This document shows positions 8,555 through 17,713 of a stretch of DNA of 64,000 bases, one piece after another (position 1 is the first letter of the stretch; each line of letters begins with the position of its first letter). The DNA comes from Marinagarivorans sp. GTDB taxonomy: Bacteria; Pseudomonadota; Gammaproteobacteria; Pseudomonadales; Cellvibrionaceae. The notes beneath the pieces were generated by a model, which had not been told where the DNA came from, ran no database searches, and worked only from the letters and a program-made list of their open reading frames with translations. The DNA lies in the NCBI GenBank assembly GCA_028281865.1, contig JANQJB010000092.1, positions 46,802 to 110,801 on the forward strand, written 5' to 3'. A program made the position numbers and the translations under genes.

Positions 8555-9123
8555 ACTCTACAATCAAAAGTAAATAATCGCTATATTATAAATATATTAA
8601 CGGATATCGATAATGTGAACGCGCATTATCAAAATGCCTCGGTTTTTAAATATTTGTGTGTAAATAATCTATTTTCCAGTGTGCGCAAAAAAGCCTGTTT
8701 CTTGCGTATAGTATATAAATATTCTTTTCCGTGCTTGATAGTTAGGTGTTAGGAAGGTTGTCGTCTGACGAGCTTGTTGATGGGAACGCTATTCATGAGA
8801 GAATAGTTTATTATTTTTTTGAGCCTTATATTTACTTTTTATAATTTTTTATTTGCAATCCAAATTTAAAAAGCTATTTCTGACTCTCAGACAATTGTTT
8901 AAAACAGTGCGTATAAAAATCTATTATGTTATCTAATAGCAAAATATTTAGTTACTCTTTGTCACAGAAATTAGTTACATTGGCGTTCGCGATGGTGTTA
9001 TAATCCCGCGCTGCTTGTGCGGTCAAAACGCAATTGAGCTTTTCAAGCGCTGTATGGCAAGGAGTTAGGTTTCAAGAACAATTGTGTTCCGAGGCATACA
9101 TTTTAAAAATCGGAGAATACACA
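8555..9123. other. AT-rich intergenic region
   Basis: About 570 bp, very AT-rich from 8570 to 8900. A weak hairpin (GATAATGTG/CGCATTATC with one G-T pair, 8609-8630) lies after the AraC gene. Toward the right end it must hold the promoter of the gene at 9124. I see no gene, no riboswitch fold that I recognise, and no repeat. Confidence 0.4.
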
Positions 9124-10125
9124 GTGCTTAATCAGTTAACTAAAACACATTCGATACACAGCAAAAATACAAATGTTTTACTTGTCGATGAAAATAGAGA
9201 TGACTTTCACCTTGTCGAGAAGCTGTTAAATGATCAGGCTGAGTCGAGTTTTGAGGTGCTTCGCTGCCCCAACTTGGATGCTCTGCCTAAATTACTGCGC
9301 AAAAACAAGTTTGACGCTATATTGCTTAATCTAAATGCAAACACCTTATCCGCAAGTGACAGTTTAAAAACCTTAGTTAAGCTGTCTCCGTTCACGCCAA
9401 TAATTGTTCTTACGGAGCCCGATGATGAAGTGCTGGGATACGAAGCAATACGAGAAGGAGCTGCCGACTATCTTTTCAAAGGTGAGCTTAACGGGCGGGT
9501 TCTGTCACGCACGATATTATTTGCGATTGAGCGTCACGATTTAACAATACAAATCAAATGCCAAACTGAACGTGATGCGTTAACAAACCTGTGCAATCGA
9601 TCCACTTTGTACCGTCACCTCGAAACACTGATAACACAGGCCGAACGTAATAATTGTTTGCTAGCCTTAGCATTGTTTGATATAGATAATTTTAACAAGT
9701 TTAATGATATTTTTGGTCAAGACGTTGGCGATCAGCTGTTGATAAATGTTGCGGGTCGTTTGCAGCAGAATTTACGTAAATCTGATTTGGCTGTGCGTTT
9801 TGGCAGTGACGAATTTATCTTAGTCATGACAAATTACGTACAACTTGAGAAGCTTATCCATAATAAGTTTAAATGCTTGAGTCGCCCCTATACGCTCGAA
9901 TTTGAGGGGGAGAATCATGAGCTAGAAGTCGGGATAAGCATGGGGGTTAGTGAATGGAAGAGCGGCATTATCGCCAGTGAACTTATTGCAAAGGCTGATC
10001 GGGCGATGCAGGTTAGTAAAAATAGTGGCAAAAACATGGTCACCTTGGATATTCCAAAAGTAAAAAAGCTGTTTACTTATCTTGGAAAAAGACAAAAAAC
10101 ACCGGTTGAGTATGTCAGGGAATAA
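9124..10125 (+). CDS. Response regulator-like GGDEF protein with altered key residues
   Basis: 334 residues from a GTG at 9124, preceded by GGAGA at 7 bp. A TTG-start frame from 9034 has no ribosome site. The N-terminal receiver domain (about 15-140) keeps its acidic cluster (DENRDD), Thr97 and Lys119, but the usual phospho-acceptor Asp is Asn69 (ILLNLNAN). The C-terminal GGDEF domain (about 150-320) keeps the metal and substrate residues (FDIDNFNKFND) and the inhibitory-site motif RKSD (218-221), but the signature is GSDEF (227-231). The family makes cyclic di-GMP. Here phosphorylation control is probably lost, and catalysis is uncertain because the second glycine is serine. It stands alone, with AT-rich DNA in front. 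Confidence 0.88.
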   Translation: MLNQLTKTHSIHSKNTNVLLVDENRDDFHLVEKLLNDQAESSFEVLRCPNLDALPKLLRKNKFDAILLNLNANTLSASDSLKTLVKLSPFTPIIVLTEPDDEVLGYEAIREGAADYLFKGELNGRVLSRTILFAIERHDLTIQIKCQTERDALTNLCNRSTLYRHLETLITQAERNNCLLALALFDIDNFNKFNDIFGQDVGDQLLINVAGRLQQNLRKSDLAVRFGSDEFILVMTNYVQLEKLIHNKFKCLSRPYTLEFEGENHELEVGISMGVSEWKSGIIASELIAKADRAMQVSKNSGKNMVTLDIPKVKKLFTYLGKRQKTPVEYVRE

Positions 10126-10191
10126 ACATTGTTAAAATGGATTAGTAGCCTAAAAACGACCTAGTACTAGCTCAACAATATCGGTAGCCGA

Positions 10192-11451
10192 TTAATCTAA
10201 GCGTAACTCTATCTCGCAGAGACTGCTGGCCAACTCGGCATAACGAAAACAAGGCATTAAATAATCAATATCTCGCTCAAGCATATTAAATTGGCACAAA
10301 GTTGTTTTTAAATTCTGCAAGTTATCAACGATACTTTGTGCGCACTTAGCTTGTTGCTCGTTATCAAGCCCCATCAAACGTCCGGCGGAGCGAATATTTT
10401 CTAGCGTAGGTGTTTGACCAAATGGCCCTATATTCATTGCATGCGAGCCAATTCGAATAGGAAGCGAAATCAAGTCGTAAGCTGGGCTTAATGCGTAATT
10501 TCGGTCGTGAGTATTTTTTAAAAAAGCATGATTGCGTGTATGATCGTCTGTATTGCCAATTGCGATGTTAAATAACATCCGTTTAAATACCTCAGCGTTA
10601 ATATTATTTTCACGACCAATTTTTTTTCCAAGCGTGACAATGCGATCGTAACTCGCGTTCTCTAAATCAGGAATATCCTGGATATTCATTAACGCATTAA
10701 TAGAAATCATGTGCCTGCGTGGCTGAGAATTTTGGCGTTGTGGATTATCAAAGCGTTCCACTAAAATGGTATTACCTTCTTGTGTGCTGACGAGCTTGAC
10801 ATTCGCGCAACCAATACCTGCCTTTTGCGCAATTTTCATCATGCAATATTCTGCAAGGGCGTTGTCGAATGGGTCGTCGCGACGATTAAATTTAGCTATG
10901 TATGGGCGGTTTTCATAGAGCACATGCGTTTTGGGGCGCGCGCCGCCGATACCGCTTGAAGGCATCAATAAATGCTGTAAGTTTTTATTGACTGTTTCTG
11001 CTGAATCGAAGGCAAGGATCGATTGATAAAGCTGATTAATATCTGGATTGTCTGCTTGTGCTGTCTGAGCCGGTTGTTCAGGTGAATCGGAAAAATAAAG
11101 GGCGCCAACGCCGTATCCGCTGCCCATAACTAAGTAGTCTGCGGGAGTTATGGGTATATCTTCGCTAAAGCGGTTGAGTAAGCGTCTTCCCCATTCATCT
11201 GGACCGCCATCGAGAATCACTCCGGGTATTGCAAAGGAGTTAATGCGTGTGCTGCGCAACTGAAAATGCTTTTCGTATATCAGTGGCAAATTTATCGGGT
11301 CGAGTGCAAATGCGTTGGGGTTTTCGCAGTAACTGCGCCCATAGATAAAAGTACCGATGTTGGTTCGCGAATCAAATTCATGAAAACCGGCTACGACTGG
11401 CGATGCACCTCCGAGGTCTACATGAACGAAAAACTGTTGGCGGTTATTCAT
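10192..11451 (-). CDS. HipA-like serine/threonine kinase toxin
   Basis: 419 residues. An N-terminal HipA_N-like part (about 20-125) is followed by a kinase core: a glycine-rich loop SSGIGGARPKTHV (165-177) that resembles the flexible loop carrying the autophosphorylation serine in HipA, ILVERFD (229-235), the catalytic NTDDHTRN (300-307) and the metal-binding SPAYD (322-326). Known HipA proteins phosphorylate glutamyl-tRNA synthetase and induce growth arrest; this one is only a family member, and its substrate is unknown. It lies 36 bp downstream of the helix-turn-helix partner at 11488-11832 on the same strand, the usual hipBA order, so the antitoxin is made first. All catalytic motifs appear intact. 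Confidence 0.9.
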   Translation of the reverse strand: MNNRQQFFVHVDLGGASPVVAGFHEFDSRTNIGTFIYGRSYCENPNAFALDPINLPLIYEKHFQLRSTRINSFAIPGVILDGGPDEWGRRLLNRFSEDIPITPADYLVMGSGYGVGALYFSDSPEQPAQTAQADNPDINQLYQSILAFDSAETVNKNLQHLLMPSSGIGGARPKTHVLYENRPYIAKFNRRDDPFDNALAEYCMMKIAQKAGIGCANVKLVSTQEGNTILVERFDNPQRQNSQPRRHMISINALMNIQDIPDLENASYDRIVTLGKKIGRENNINAEVFKRMLFNIAIGNTDDHTRNHAFLKNTHDRNYALSPAYDLISLPIRIGSHAMNIGPFGQTPTLENIRSAGRLMGLDNEQQAKCAQSIVDNLQNLKTTLCQFNMLERDIDYLMPCFRYAELASSLCEIELRLD

Positions 11452-11487
11452 AATTAAAAGTTGTTTATCGTTAGAATTTTCTCGTTA

Positions 11488-11832
11488 CTAAAAGTCTGAA
11501 GGAGAGATTTTTGTTTTTTGTTGAGAAGAGGGCGCAGTTCCATCGAGTGCCTGTCCGAGCAAATCATTGGCCGATCTAGTTAGTGTATCCAAATTGATAT
11601 CGAAGCCGTAAAGATTAAAAAGGGAGATATAAACACCAAGGCTTACGGTAGAGCGGCCTTTTTCGGCATCTTCTAATGTGCCCTTTGAGCAGCAAATGTC
11701 TTTGCGCACCTTATCGACGGACCAACGACGCCGTTTGCGCGCCTGTTTAAGGTTTTGGCCAAGCGCGGTCAACTGAATTTCCGCAGTTGCTGGAAGAATA
11801 TCTTTTGTTTTAATGACCATTATAATAAGCAT
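11488..11832 (-). CDS. HipB-like XRE family antitoxin
   Basis: 114 residues. A Cro/C1-type helix-turn-helix spans about residues 24-75 (LTALGQNLKQARKRRRWSVD, then CCSKGTLEDAEKGRSTVSLG), followed by a Ser/Gln/Lys-rich tail that could be the flexible, protease-sensitive end common in antitoxins. It directly precedes the HipA-like gene. Neither possible ATG (11832 or 11820) has a ribosome site. With the predicted transcription start near 11846, the mRNA leader would be only about 14 bases, so it may be nearly leaderless. The two ATTATAATA repeats over the promoter and the start codon fit autorepression by this protein. Confidence 0.85.
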   Translation of the reverse strand: MLIIMVIKTKDILPATAEIQLTALGQNLKQARKRRRWSVDKVRKDICCSKGTLEDAEKGRSTVSLGVYISLFNLYGFDINLDTLTRSANDLLGQALDGTAPSSQQKTKISPSDF

Positions 11833-11859
11833 TAATCTATAAAATACCTATTATAATAG
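11818..11859. promoter_or_regulatory. Candidate hipB-type operator pair
   Basis: The perfect 12-bp palindrome CTATTATAATAG (11848-11859) overlaps the predicted -10 box. A second copy of its core ATTATAATA (11819-11827) overlaps the antitoxin start codons, 31 bp away. Paired sites over promoter and start are typical of autoregulated antitoxins. This is a sequence-based inference. Confidence 0.45.
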
Positions 11860-11881
11860 TCTTTTTGTTGGCGAAGTCCAA
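11853..11881 (-). promoter_or_regulatory. Predicted promoter of the hipBA-like operon
   Basis: On the minus strand, TTGGAC (11876-11881) and TATTAT (11853-11858) are separated by exactly 17 bases, close to the sigma-70 consensus. The predicted start of transcription is about 14 bases before the ATG at 11832. Confidence 0.5.
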
Positions 11882-11882
11882 G

Positions 11883-12216
11883 CTCGAGCGCTATGAGACT
11901 ATCATGGATATAAAAGTTGGTTTTTTTATGTTTTTTTGTTATATGTCTAATGTAGCGGCATTGAGTTGTCGATGTGATCAAAGCTTGTGGTCACACTGCG
12001 GTTGGTTGAGAACACGATAAAACATTTTGTGTTATTGACCCCAATAATCTTGGCATTTCAGGCTAAATTCAGTAGCCTTGGCACTCCTTTTTATCAGATA
12101 TCAAATTCTGTTCGCCCTGAGGTGTTTTGGCGAAATTCTAATGAACTGCAGAAATCCCAATGAGCTGCATGATTTAACGCGCAATAACAGCATAACTAAC
12201 GTTAAAAGGTACCATT
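11883..12216. other. Divergent intergenic region before the isomerase gene
   Basis: About 330 bp between the divergent hipB-like gene and the isomerase-like gene at 12217. It must hold the promoter for 12217. I see no repeat, hairpin or small gene that I can support. Confidence 0.4.
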
Positions 12217-13251
12217 ATGGCTAAAACGATATTTCACACGAGTATTGAAGGGGCACAACACGGGGGTAAAACTCTGGATGAATTTTGCGCATTTGCAAAA
12301 AATGCCGGCGCAGATGGCGCGGGCCCATCGAATTACCATCTGCAAAATGCCGATGGAAGCTTTATGGCGGCTAGCGAAATTCGCAACACATTTGAAAAAC
12401 ATGGTTTAAAAATGGATGGCTTTTCTTGCCACTGTCCGTTTTGGGCGCATACCACGGCTTGGACCGGCAGTAAAACTATTCGTCCGTTTTTGCCTGAAGA
12501 AATATGGCAACAATCGCCCGAAAAAATTGAATCGTGGCTAGAAGATTATTTAATGGGTTTTATGGATCTGTGTGCAGAATTGAATGCTAAAGTCATACCG
12601 ATGTTTTGGGGCGTCTCGTGTGGTTTTGAGCTTGCAACCGGTTATCCATTCGGCTTTTTCCAAGGGCCTGGTTACGATTTAGAACAAGAAGCAAAAGATC
12701 GTTTTGTTAGCAAGACGGAAAAACTGCGCAAGCATGCAAACGACTTGGGCATTTATTTGTGTCACGAAATCCATCCAAACTCGGCTGCGATGTGCGTCGA
12801 TGATTTTGTTGAATTAGTCGATGCATGTGATGGCGATTCTTGCTTAGGTGTCACGGCGGACCCATCCCATTGTTGGGAAGGTGAAGATATGTTTGCAAGG
12901 TTTCGCGCTGTGAAAGATCGTGTTTATGCCGCGGCAGTTAAAAACTTTGTGATTTTAAAAGAGCGCCCATTACGCAAAATGCAAGGTGATTGGAAAACGC
13001 GTGCGATGCAATTTACCGACCTTGGTACAGGCGATATGAATTTAATGCGCTTTGTCGAACTGCTAGTAGAAATTGGCTATGCACAGCGGTATAACAAAGT
13101 AATGGGCACAGAGACTGCACCACTTGTAACCGAAGCTGAAAGTGCTTATCGTGATCTGGATGCGACGTCTACCAATGCAATCCAGTACTGCAAAAATAAT
13201 TTGGTATTCCCAATTGCCGAAGGATCTTTTGAAGACGGTATGGGTTCTTAA
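12217..13251 (+). CDS. Sugar phosphate isomerase/epimerase, IolE-like TIM barrel
   Basis: 344 residues, consistent with the xylose isomerase-like TIM barrel family that includes IolE and various epimerases. Likely metal ligands appear at Glu184 (CHEIHP), Asp215 and His218 (ADPSHCW) and Glu299 (GTETAP). The family uses a divalent metal to move carbonyl groups on sugars or inositols; the substrate here is unknown. The gene stands alone, ATG preceded by AAAGGT, and ends in an intrinsic terminator at 13304-13325, so it is probably a single-gene unit. No sugar transporter or dehydrogenase lies next to it. Confidence 0.85.
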   Translation: MAKTIFHTSIEGAQHGGKTLDEFCAFAKNAGADGAGPSNYHLQNADGSFMAASEIRNTFEKHGLKMDGFSCHCPFWAHTTAWTGSKTIRPFLPEEIWQQSPEKIESWLEDYLMGFMDLCAELNAKVIPMFWGVSCGFELATGYPFGFFQGPGYDLEQEAKDRFVSKTEKLRKHANDLGIYLCHEIHPNSAAMCVDDFVELVDACDGDSCLGVTADPSHCWEGEDMFARFRAVKDRVYAAAVKNFVILKERPLRKMQGDWKTRAMQFTDLGTGDMNLMRFVELLVEIGYAQRYNKVMGTETAPLVTEAESAYRDLDATSTNAIQYCKNNLVFPIAEGSFEDGMGS

Positions 13252-13303
13252 AAGCAAAAAGATCTTTGCCAATTAATCAAGTCTAGGTTAAACAGTGTAA
13301 GAG

Positions 13304-13325
13304 GGCTGCGTTAGCAGCCTTTTTT
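13304..13325 (+). terminator. Rho-independent terminator after the isomerase gene
   Basis: GGCTGC (13304-13309), loop GTTA, GCAGCC (13314-13319), then six T. It is located 53 bp after the stop at 13251. Confidence 0.85.
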
Positions 13326-13371
13326 ATAGCTATTTTAGAAAAGATTTAATTTTCATCAAAACAGCATTGCA

Positions 13372-15783
13372 ATGAAGTATTTAAAACGCATCGCCATCGG
13401 TTTATTATCAATATTTCTCTGTGTTTGGTTCTTGTCTTGGGTGTTTTCACCAATGTTAGCACGCCATACATTGAACGATGTACTTGCATCTTGGAATCTG
13501 CATACGACGGATGCGAGCATTGTGCGTTACAATTTTTTAACATCCTCGGTAGACGTTACTGATTTACAACTGATTCAAAGTGGTGATCCTACATTTGTGC
13601 TCGAATCTCTCGAGTTAAAGTATCGTCTAACTCCACTTTTTGCAAAAAAACTTGTTGTCGATCAGTTAATTATTTCGGGCATTTATGCAGAGCTTCGATA
13701 TCAACAGAATCAATTAAATATTGTGGGGATCGATATTAGCAATAGTGAGAGTGAAACAAGCACGGAAAAAACGCAACCCAATGAATGGCAGATACTGGTA
13801 GACAACCTGTTGATTCAAGATTCCAAATTGGATGTGGAATACCAAGAGCAAAAATATGGATTCGATATCAATAAAATTCATCTATCAAATCTTCATGTAA
13901 GTAACGACAAATTTAAAGTTAGCTCTGTGTTGGACATCTTGCAGGGTAAATCTAATTTGCAGCTCGAGTCGGAAGTTAATTTGGATATTGATAGTGCTGG
14001 CATTACGGGTTCGGCTTCTGCCAAAGTTCATCTGCGCGATTTTGACCCAAACAGTGTTGCTTATTTTATTCGACAATATTATCCGGCAGAGCGTATATCG
14101 GGAGATATTAGCCTCGGTATTGATGTACATGCAGAATTTGAAGGAGTGCTAAAACAAATATCTGTTCCACAAATCACGTTTGACCTTAAAGATATGCAGC
14201 TGAGCGATACGGCACTGGCGTTTAATAGCAGCTTAATGCACACGCATTTTGAAAATACACATATTCAATTTGTCCAAGGTAAACCGGCAAGTGCAGCAAC
14301 AACTGGGCGAATACGGTTTCTTGATGGAGAACTGCAACTAGCGCATACAGGCGATAAAGTTGTCGATTGGTCAGCTGTTGAATCTAAAGATATTGGTGTG
14401 GCTTGGGAACAGCAAGACAATAACAACTTTTTTGATCTAAATATTCCATCGCTGGTTACCAATCAATTAGATGTATCAACGGTGAAGCGGATAGAGCCAG
14501 ATAAAAATGATAGTTATCTTAGCAGTTTGTTTAGTGCAGGTGCTATAACTATTCAAGACTTGAAGTTTTCTTCTGACGGTCTGGAGATAGCAAAAATAAA
14601 TTTAGAGAAGCTGCAATCAGATGTTGCGTTAGATGCTGAAAAGAACCTCACAACGCTGGTGAATTTTGACCAACTAAAAAATCAAAACAGTAAACAGAAA
14701 GAGGATCAAGCTTCTTCAGAAGATACTCAATCGTTTAAGTTCTCTATCGGAGAAATTACGCTAAATAATGGATATGATATTAGCTTTGCTGATCATAGTA
14801 TCAAGCCGGCTCTTGAAAAAGAGATCAATATAGAAAAACTGACGTTGCGTGCTATTTCCAACCATATGCCGAGTGACAAAACTCATTTGGATTTAGCTCT
14901 GAAAGATGAATATATGACGTTTGCCTTTGCCGGTGACATGCAACCTTTCAACCCAAAACTTAACCTTGCAGGGAAAGGTGAGCTAAAAGAATTTGCGCTA
15001 GCGGATGTTGCAACTTATATCAATGACGCAATTGGTCTGAATATTCGTAGTGGTAATTTGGATTCACAGTTTACCGTTAATGTCATTGACTCGGAAATAG
15101 ACAGTGAAATTGAATTGCTACTGCGCGGTGCGAAATTTTCGAGCAAAAGCGAAACAGATGAGGCCAGCTTAATAGGAACTACTGCTATCCCGTTAAATGT
15201 TGCATTAGATTTGATAAAGAATCGAAAAGGTGACATCAAGCTTACGTTGCCCATTAAAGGCAATGTTGATGACCCAAAATTTGGTGTGGGAGACGTCGTG
15301 AGCTTAGTTATCCAAAAAGCTGCTATGAAGCAGGCGCAATCCTATTTAGTGAAAACATTTATTCCCTATGGACAAGTTGTTAATGTCGCGCTGTCGGCAG
15401 GATCGATGGCGTTGAAAATACGTTTTGAAGATTTAACTATGACGCCGTCGAGTCTGGATTATTCTAATGAACAACTCGTCTATATCGATGGATTTATAAA
15501 ACTGATGCAGGATAAGCCTAAATTACGTGTCAACGTTTGTCCCTCGGCAGTATTGTCAGAAATTCCTGTTGTTGATGACCGTCAGCTTAACGAACTCAAC
15601 TGGAGCGAGTTGAGTTTAGAGCAAAAGCAATCGCAGTTACTGGCATTTGCTAAAAAACGTGGTGAGTTATTTAAGCAATATGCAGTAGAAAAAGGTGGTT
15701 TGGATTCTGCGCGTATTTTGTTGTGCGCACCCAAAATTGAAGTGAAAGAAGACGCAGAACCCAAAATAAAAATTTCGGTTTAA
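13372..15783 (+). CDS. DUF748 / AsmA-like envelope protein
   Basis: 803 residues. One N-terminal membrane helix (about 5-27) anchors the protein with the long remainder in the periplasm. The body is made of repeated beta-rich segments, and the part around residues 605-660 (LDLIKNRKGDIKLTLPIKGN, then DDPKFGVGDVVSLVIQKA) is the typical signature of DUF748, related to AsmA and YhdP proteins. These form long grooves thought to carry phospholipids between membranes; for DUF748 proteins this is only inferred. The stop overlaps by 4 bp the end of the convergent gene at 15780. The ATG at 13372 has no strong ribosome site. Confidence 0.85.
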   Translation: MKYLKRIAIGLLSIFLCVWFLSWVFSPMLARHTLNDVLASWNLHTTDASIVRYNFLTSSVDVTDLQLIQSGDPTFVLESLELKYRLTPLFAKKLVVDQLIISGIYAELRYQQNQLNIVGIDISNSESETSTEKTQPNEWQILVDNLLIQDSKLDVEYQEQKYGFDINKIHLSNLHVSNDKFKVSSVLDILQGKSNLQLESEVNLDIDSAGITGSASAKVHLRDFDPNSVAYFIRQYYPAERISGDISLGIDVHAEFEGVLKQISVPQITFDLKDMQLSDTALAFNSSLMHTHFENTHIQFVQGKPASAATTGRIRFLDGELQLAHTGDKVVDWSAVESKDIGVAWEQQDNNNFFDLNIPSLVTNQLDVSTVKRIEPDKNDSYLSSLFSAGAITIQDLKFSSDGLEIAKINLEKLQSDVALDAEKNLTTLVNFDQLKNQNSKQKEDQASSEDTQSFKFSIGEITLNNGYDISFADHSIKPALEKEINIEKLTLRAISNHMPSDKTHLDLALKDEYMTFAFAGDMQPFNPKLNLAGKGELKEFALADVATYINDAIGLNIRSGNLDSQFTVNVIDSEIDSEIELLLRGAKFSSKSETDEASLIGTTAIPLNVALDLIKNRKGDIKLTLPIKGNVDDPKFGVGDVVSLVIQKAAMKQAQSYLVKTFIPYGQVVNVALSAGSMALKIRFEDLTMTPSSLDYSNEQLVYIDGFIKLMQDKPKLRVNVCPSAVLSEIPVVDDRQLNELNWSELSLEQKQSQLLAFAKKRGELFKQYAVEKGGLDSARILLCAPKIEVKEDAEPKIKISV

Positions 15784-16343
15784 TCCTGCTTTATAAGGGT
15801 ATTTTCATCCGTATGCTCAAATGCCTTGTCGTAAATATTGACTACCGTGGTTTCGGCATAGTGCATTTGATTGCCTTTTACCGTAATTTTATGATGGAAA
15901 CTTTGTGTGGAAGCGTTTTCACGCATGAAGGGTGATTGAATAATCTTCCAATTGCTATCATCGAGACTAGCCGCAACTTCAAGTATTGTTGTGTCTGCAC
16001 TGCTGTCAGAGTGTTGATCTTTCCCTCCAGCTAATAAACATACGCCGCGTGGAATGGTCAGCGAATGCATGATTAGGCCCGCGTCTTCATCCCACATCCA
16101 ATAGCCTGATTCATCGTGGAAAACTTCGTCATTGGATTTTCTGCGAACAATTTGGCGATAGTGAACCGTGGCTAAAGTTTGCGACTCAGCATTTTCGACG
16201 TCTCCCACGGGCGTGTAGGCGAGAATTTCATAGTAGGGGTTTTGGTCAGGTCCATCGGGTTCGGGCGCAACATCCATTCCGCTTGCACCGCTCCACGTAC
16301 CGAGCAAACTTGTTAATGGGCCGTAGTTAATATCTATTTTCAT
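15780..16343 (-). CDS. Heme-binding beta-barrel (nitrobindin/FABP-like) family protein
   Basis: 187 residues from the ATG at 16343; one codon upstream is a TTG that would only add a residue. The N-terminal GTWSG motif and the ESGYWMWDEDAGLIMHS region match the small beta-barrel family that includes nitrobindin and fatty-acid-binding-like proteins. The C-terminal FEHTDENTL contributes a possible heme-proximal histidine, which I infer and cannot prove. No signal peptide, so probably cytoplasmic. Convergent and overlapping by 4 bp with the DUF748 gene, sharing the bases TTAA in their stop codons. Confidence 0.8.
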   Translation of the reverse strand: MKIDINYGPLTSLLGTWSGASGMDVAPEPDGPDQNPYYEILAYTPVGDVENAESQTLATVHYRQIVRRKSNDEVFHDESGYWMWDEDAGLIMHSLTIPRGVCLLAGGKDQHSDSSADTTILEVAASLDDSNWKIIQSPFMRENASTQSFHHKITVKGNQMHYAETTVVNIYDKAFEHTDENTLIKQD

Positions 16344-16661
16344 CAAGGTTCCCCAGCGATTATTGTTCTAAGACTAATTTATAGTTCCACAGCGCCAATG
16401 TTTGGCTGTGTTAAGGCTAAATTATATTTTTTACAAGCCCATGTTTAGTTTAGTCAAGCTATGCAAAGTAGGGAGTAACCGCAAGTAAGGTAGGCTCCTC
16501 GATTGAATTTCTTTTGCTTTATTGATGGCCTGTTGCGACAAAGGTCAAAAATCCAACAAATTGAGCGACGAAGGGGGCGCTAAAGGGGTTTAAGTGTGTG
16601 GAAAAGTAACACTGGGAGGCTTAGACTGAAATAGATATGTCGCCTGAACGAGGGTCTTGCT
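16344..16661. other. Divergent promoter region, nothing further recognised
   Basis: About 320 bp between divergent genes. It must hold both promoters. I searched it by eye for riboswitch, hairpin and repeat signals and found none that I can support. Confidence 0.35.
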
Positions 16662-17669
16662 ATGCGAATTCAGCTCAGTATTTCTCGGTTGTCGATCATA
16701 ATGTTGATGCTTTCAGCGTTAATCGCGTGCTCGGAAACAGCAACAAATGGGGTTGATGATTTATCGCAAGGCTTAGACCCAGGTTCGGGGACGGAGCAGG
16801 GTTCCGGTTCAAATCAAGGAGGAAGTAGTGAGGAAGGAACCAGTTCGACCAATGAAGGTGAGGGCAGCTCAGGACAACCCTTGGGCGAAGATGAATTTGG
16901 AGTCGTCCAGCATTTTCCCGCAAACAGTGCTGTCAATATAGCCCTGGTATCCAAAGTCAGTATTACCTTTAACGCGGACGTCTTAGCCAATAGTTTTAAC
17001 GATAATCTCATTCGCGTGACAAATAGCGGTAGCCCGGTTGCCGGCCGTTTAGTTCGGGTGAATGATAGGCTATTTGAGTTTCACGCCGATGCGCTGCTTG
17101 AGCCAAGCACCGAGTTTACCGTCAGTATAAGTGACGAAGTCATGTCGGCTGACGGTGTTTCTAATGAGGCATACCAATGGCAGTTTACTACCGCAGCGGA
17201 TGTTTACGATACTGCGCAGGACGTTATCGACTTGTGTATGAACGAACGCGATATCGCGATGCTGGATTCGGTAAATGCCACACGTATAGTGGCTAGAACC
17301 TGTGGCGACGATTTTCAAGAAGCCGTCGGTAAACTGCGTTGGCATTGCGACCTTAGGACTTCTTCGATAGCACACTCAGAGGATATGCGGGACAACAACT
17401 TCTTCGACCATGGCGGTAGCGACGGATCACGCCCTTCTAACCGTGTTGAGCGGGCTGGCTACAGTTGGCGGTCGGTTGGAGAAAACATCGCTGCAGGTTA
17501 TTTTAGTGTGGAGTCGGTGATGCAAGATTGGATCGATAGCCCAGGGCATTGCCGAAATCTAATGTCGCCGTTATTTGAGGAGTTTGGGTTCGGTTATGTG
17601 GAGGGAAACGCAAATTCGGCCTATCCAAATTATTGGACGCAAAATTTTGCCAGTCCGCGAAATTTTTGA
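16662..17669 (+). CDS. CAP-domain lipoprotein with Ig-like (Big_5) domain
   Basis: 335 residues. The signal peptide ends in the lipobox LIAC, followed by a Gly/Ser/Glu/Gln-rich linker (about 30-75). An Ig-like domain of the Big_5 type (about 80-185) shows the characteristic VVQHFPANSAVNIALVSKVS start and ends in YQWQFTTA. The C-terminal CAP/SCP domain (about 190-330) shows SSIAHSEDMRDNNFFDHGG, VGENIAAG and MQDWIDSPGHCRNLMS, with the His and Glu residues that build the CAP cavity. CAP proteins in bacteria are exported, with poorly known functions. The gene is followed by a GC-rich inverted-repeat element. Confidence 0.9.
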   Translation: MRIQLSISRLSIIMLMLSALIACSETATNGVDDLSQGLDPGSGTEQGSGSNQGGSSEEGTSSTNEGEGSSGQPLGEDEFGVVQHFPANSAVNIALVSKVSITFNADVLANSFNDNLIRVTNSGSPVAGRLVRVNDRLFEFHADALLEPSTEFTVSISDEVMSADGVSNEAYQWQFTTAADVYDTAQDVIDLCMNERDIAMLDSVNATRIVARTCGDDFQEAVGKLRWHCDLRTSSIAHSEDMRDNNFFDHGGSDGSRPSNRVERAGYSWRSVGENIAAGYFSVESVMQDWIDSPGHCRNLMSPLFEEFGFGYVEGNANSAYPNYWTQNFASPRNF

Positions 17670-17713
17670 TGTTGGTTGGGGGCACCTAGTCAATACTGTC
17701 CTACAAAGGTTGA

